DNA of 8,105 nucleotides from assembly GCA_023411615.1 (NCBI GenBank), contig JAEYOR010000062.1, forward strand, positions 1 to 8,105. The letters are read 5' to 3'. Each line of letters opens with the position of its first letter. Position 1 is the first letter of the stretch. Made by a program: the position numbers and the translations under genes. Positions 5,536 through 8,105 of the stretch are shown here, one piece after another. This stretch comes from Actinomycetes bacterium (GTDB lineage: Bacteria; Actinomycetota; Actinomycetes; Actinomycetales; Demequinaceae). Below the pieces are notes generated by a model that searched no databases, had not been told where the DNA came from, and saw nothing but the letters and a program-made list of their open reading frames with translations.

Positions 5536-5551
5536 TTCGAAACGTTTCGAA
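5536..5551. promoter_or_regulatory. LacI-family operator, perfect 16-bp palindrome TTCGAAACGTTTCGAA
   Basis: The site is self-complementary over all 16 bases with a central CG step, the form preferred by LacI-family proteins, whose hinge leucine inserts there. It lies 75 bp before the regulator's ATG and 48 bp before the MFS ATG, overlapping candidate promoter elements on both strands. It is the only such site seen in the window, which suggests local control of the divergent pair. Confidence 0.85.
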
Positions 5552-5599
5552 TTCTCTCGGGGCAACGCGCGTGCCGCGACCCCGCTGGGACAGGACATC

Positions 5600-6970
5600 A
5601 TGGTTCCCTCTTACGGCATGGCGCCAACGACACGGCCCAATCCGGCGCGGGTGCGCACTGCGCGCTTCACCCTGCTCGGTCTCTTCGCCTTGCTCGGAAT
5701 GCTTGTCACCACGTTCTTGTCGCGCATGCCGAGTTTGCGTGACCTCATGGAGGTGACCCCCGCCGGGCTCGCGCTCCTCATCCTCTCGGGTGCGGTGGGC
5801 GCGCTTGCCGCACTTGTCGTCGCGGGCTGGTCAACTGCGCGCTTTGGCACTCGCGCGGTGCTGTGGTGGTCCGGCTTTGGCTATATGGCGGCGCTTTCGG
5901 CGACGGGGCTTGGTGCTGAGCTCGGCTCCAAGCCGCTGTTCGCCGTGTCGTACTTCGTTGTCAGCTTCACATTCGCGTTGGCGAACGTGGCGATTAACGC
6001 CGAGGCCGCCGAAGTCGAGCGCCGTCACGGCCGTTCGATCATGCCGCAGTTCCACGCGGGATTCTCGGTAGGCATGGGACTCGGGCTCGCGGTGGGCGCC
6101 GCGGCTTCGCACTGGCACCTCGCGGTCGTGTGGCACTTTGTGGCGGTTGGCGTCTTCACTGCGGTGGTTCGCGCCATCCTCATCCCGTTTGCCGTGCTTG
6201 ACGGCACCCCCGACCCGCGAGTCGCGTCGGCCACTTTGGGTGGACCCTTTGCCACGGCCGGAGAGGAATACAAGAACCGCCGGGTCCTTCTCATTGGCGC
6301 CATCGTCTTTGCTGCGGCCATGACCGAAATGATCGCGGCGCAATGGCTCGCTTTGTCGGTTGTCGACGACTTTGGCGGGAAGGAGGCGCAAGGCGACATT
6401 GTCTACTGGGTGTTCGTTGTCGCGATGTTCTCCGTCCGCATGGGTGGCTCGGGCATCATCGACCGCATCGGTCGAGTCAAGACGTTGCGCATCTCGGCGA
6501 TTGTCGCCGCGATGGGCGTATCGCTCTATGCCTTCACACCCACGGTGTGGTTGATCCCGCTCGCGGTCCTTCTGTGGGGCGCAGGCGCATCGCTCAACTA
6601 CCCGATCGGCTTCTCTGCCGCAGCCGACGACCCCCGGCGCGCCGCCGCCCGTGTCGCCGCCGTGTCCTCATTCAGTACGGTGGCAGGTCTCCTCGTGCCG
6701 CAAGCGGTGGGGCACCTCGGCGGCATCATGGCGCTGCGCCACGCGATGCTCCTTGTGCTCGTCGGCTCGGTTGTCTCCTTTGTGCTTGCCCGTGCCGTTC
6801 GCTCCGACGCACGCCTGTTCCGCTCACGCCGCTCGCAGGTGCGGGAGGTGGGTGCGAATGTGCTGAGCCTTAAGGCCAAGAAGGCGCAGCGTGGTGAGGC
6901 TGACGTGATCGATGCCGCGGGGCAGACCTTCCCGGTCCAACCTCAAGACGATTCGCCAGGACTACCCTGA
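5600..6970 (+). CDS. MFS transporter, YbjJ/MosC-like
   Basis: This 456-residue major facilitator has about 12 hydrophobic segments between residues 24 and 401. Features of the YbjJ/MosC-like branch are SRMPSLRDLM (41-50), GWSTARFGTRAVLWW (76-90, the loop 2-3 motif), ALANVAINAEAAEVERRHG (126-144), MPQFHAGFSVGMGLG (148-162) and DRIGRVKTLR (288-297, the matching loop of the second half). The last 55 residues form a charged cytoplasmic tail ending QPQDDSPGLP. ATG at 5600 is preferred over the far upstream in-frame starts because those run through the operator and lacI; AGGA lies 4-5 nt before it. ATG at 5618 is possible. Divergence from a LacI-type gene suggests import or export of a sugar-like compound; the substrate is unknown (MosC relatives are linked to inositol-derived rhizopines). 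murB follows after 4 nt. Confidence 0.88.
   Translation: MVPSYGMAPTTRPNPARVRTARFTLLGLFALLGMLVTTFLSRMPSLRDLMEVTPAGLALLILSGAVGALAALVVAGWSTARFGTRAVLWWSGFGYMAALSATGLGAELGSKPLFAVSYFVVSFTFALANVAINAEAAEVERRHGRSIMPQFHAGFSVGMGLGLAVGAAASHWHLAVVWHFVAVGVFTAVVRAILIPFAVLDGTPDPRVASATLGGPFATAGEEYKNRRVLLIGAIVFAAAMTEMIAAQWLALSVVDDFGGKEAQGDIVYWVFVVAMFSVRMGGSGIIDRIGRVKTLRISAIVAAMGVSLYAFTPTVWLIPLAVLLWGAGASLNYPIGFSAAADDPRRAAARVAAVSSFSTVAGLLVPQAVGHLGGIMALRHAMLLVLVGSVVSFVLARAVRSDARLFRSRRSQVREVGANVLSLKAKKAQRGEADVIDAAGQTFPVQPQDDSPGLP
6963..6968 (+). promoter_or_regulatory. Candidate -10 box (TACCCT) for a leaderless murB transcript
   Basis: TACCCT, at the very end of the MFS reading frame, fits TANNNT and is followed by exactly 6 nt before the murB ATG, the same geometry as at hadA. 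murB has no convincing ribosome-binding site at normal distance (AGGA ends about 14 nt upstream). No -35 element is obvious. Confidence 0.4.
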
Positions 6971-6974
6971 GACC

Positions 6975-8072
6975 ATGACGTCGCTCGCCGATCTCACCAC
7001 CATGCGGGTCGGCGGACCCATCGCAACCCTCATCGAGACGGCCAGCGATGGCGAGCTCATCGATGCCGTGCGGGAAGCCGACGCCAACGCCACGCCATTG
7101 CTCGTCCTAGGCGGAGGATCGAACCTCCTCGCAAGCGACGCAGGCTTTGACGGCGTGGTAGTCCGTGACGCGCGCCGCGATGTCGGGGCCAACGTCACCC
7201 TCATCAATGACGGCGCGTGCGGCGGACTCACCATCACAGCTGCTGCCGGAGTCTCATGGGACGCACTTGTGGAGCGCGCCGTCGCAAGCCAATGGTCGGG
7301 CTTCGAGGCGATGTCCGGCATTCCGGGAGCCGTTGGCGCAACGCCCGTGCAGAACGTCGGCGCCTATGGTGCCGAGGTGGCGGACGTCATCGCGCAGGTG
7401 CGCACGTGGGATCGACACCACGGTGAGGTGCGCACGCTTCCGCTCATGTCCTGCGGATTCTCGTACCGGAACTCACTTTTCAAGCGCTCGATGAGTGGCG
7501 GCGCCGACGACGGGCGTGTGTGGCGGCCGACGCCTCGCTACGTCATCTTGTCGGTCACCTTCCACGTCCGGATGGCCTCGCTCTCAGCGCCGATTCGCTA
7601 CGCGCAACTGGCGCAAGCGCTTGGGGTCGAGGAAGGGGCACGAGTGCCGATCGCAGACGTGCGCCAGGCCGTGCTCGCATTGCGCCGTTCCAAGGGCATG
7701 GTGCTCGACGCCGCAGACTACGACACCTGGAGTGCTGGGTCCTTCTTCACCAACCCGATCATCGACGCTGCCACCGCGGCGTCCCTGCCTGACGATACGC
7801 CGCGCTTCCCGCCGGGGCCGCACGCCCCCGCTGACTCGATGAAGGTGAGCGCCGCGTGGCTTATCGAGCATGCGGGGTTTGGCAAGGGCTTCGCCATTGC
7901 GGCCGACGCTCCGGCGTCGTTGTCGACCAAGCACACGTTGGCGCTGACAAACCGCGGTCACGCGACGGCTCACGACATCGTTGACTTGGCACGCGTGATC
8001 AAGACCCGCGTGCGTGAACGATTCGGGATCGAGTTGGTCCCGGAGCCTGTCACCTTGGGAGTCGATCTCTAG
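6975..8072 (+). CDS. murB: UDP-N-acetylmuramate dehydrogenase (UDP-N-acetylenolpyruvoylglucosamine reductase)
   Basis: This cytoplasmic flavoenzyme reduces UDP-GlcNAc-enolpyruvate with NADPH to give UDP-MurNAc, the second committed step of peptidoglycan synthesis. The 365-residue protein is full length. Seen in order: TTMRVGGPIATLIE (8-21) and VLGGGSNLLASDAG (44-57) for FAD binding; GFEAMSGIPGAVGATPVQNV (109-128); FSYRNSLFK (162-170) with Y164/R165; SAGSFFTNP (253-261), where S256 is the expected proton donor to the enol intermediate; and a C-terminal VPEPVTLG with the conserved E357. The internal layout is that of type I MurB. ATG at 6975 is preferred over upstream in-frame starts (from 6912) because it gives the normal N-terminus. 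It lies 4 nt after the MFS stop, so it is either co-transcribed or driven by the -10 box at 6963-6968. Confidence 0.97.
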   Translation: MTSLADLTTMRVGGPIATLIETASDGELIDAVREADANATPLLVLGGGSNLLASDAGFDGVVVRDARRDVGANVTLINDGACGGLTITAAAGVSWDALVERAVASQWSGFEAMSGIPGAVGATPVQNVGAYGAEVADVIAQVRTWDRHHGEVRTLPLMSCGFSYRNSLFKRSMSGGADDGRVWRPTPRYVILSVTFHVRMASLSAPIRYAQLAQALGVEEGARVPIADVRQAVLALRRSKGMVLDAADYDTWSAGSFFTNPIIDAATAASLPDDTPRFPPGPHAPADSMKVSAAWLIEHAGFGKGFAIAADAPASLSTKHTLALTNRGHATAHDIVDLARVIKTRVRERFGIELVPEPVTLGVDL

Positions 8073-8089
8073 ACATACGCAGTGGGGCC

Positions 8090-8105
8090 CGGACCAACTG
8101 GTCCG
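8090..8105 (+). terminator. Hairpin after murB, cut by the window edge
   Basis: CGGACC (8090-8095) pairs with GGTCCG (8100-8105) around the loop AACT, starting 17 nt past the murB stop. The preceding GGGGCC suggests the stem continues outward beyond the edge. It is probably the murB terminator, but the 3' arm and any U-tract are not visible. Confidence 0.6.

Overview
The window is GC-rich chromosomal DNA from an actinobacterium, most likely a Micrococcales-type organism, although the genus cannot be fixed from sequence alone. Three things support this. First, the order tRNA-Met, rpmG, HadA-like, HadB-like, with murB further on, is a conserved actinobacterial neighbourhood. Second, GTG and TTG starts are common, and several genes have a TANNNT -10 box 6-7 nt before the start codon, the pattern of leaderless mRNAs. 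Third, the tRNA genes do not encode the 3' CCA.

Layout. Positions 1-972 (minus strand) hold most of a winged-helix DNA glycosylase of the YcaQ/AlkX family whose C-terminus lies beyond the left edge. A divergent spacer follows, then tRNA-Thr(GGT) and tRNA-Met(CAT), and rpmG, which encodes a zinc-binding ribosomal protein L33 and is followed by a strong GC hairpin. A two-gene operon, hadA-hadB (4-nt overlap), encodes a heterodimeric hot-dog 3-hydroxyacyl-ACP dehydratase-like enzyme. Next comes an NCS2/AzgA-type nucleobase permease, best started at a TTG codon with a strong ribosome-binding site. It converges on a minus-strand LacI-family regulator. The gap between them (4106-4407) holds two hairpins, a 4 x 15-bp degenerate tandem repeat, and two oppositely oriented copies of a two-part CGAACCGCT module. 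The regulator is divergent from a YbjJ/MosC-like MFS transporter. A perfect 16-bp palindrome (5536-5551), of the type bound by LacI proteins, lies in their shared promoter region. murB (peptidoglycan precursor synthesis) starts 4 nt after the MFS stop and fills the right end; a hairpin just after it is cut by the window edge.

How the parts relate. The left and right portions are housekeeping: translation, fatty-acid dehydration, cell-wall synthesis and crosslink repair. The middle (2669-6970) is a transport and regulation block lying between hadB and murB, with one nucleobase permease and one regulator/transporter pair. Because murB follows the LacI-controlled MFS gene directly, either read-through or a private leaderless promoter at the MFS stop codon must drive this normally essential gene; the sequence favours the latter. 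I see no mobile element, CRISPR array, phage gene or defence system, and no clear sign of a new multi-gene system. The most unusual structure is the repeat-rich convergent spacer at 4106-4407.
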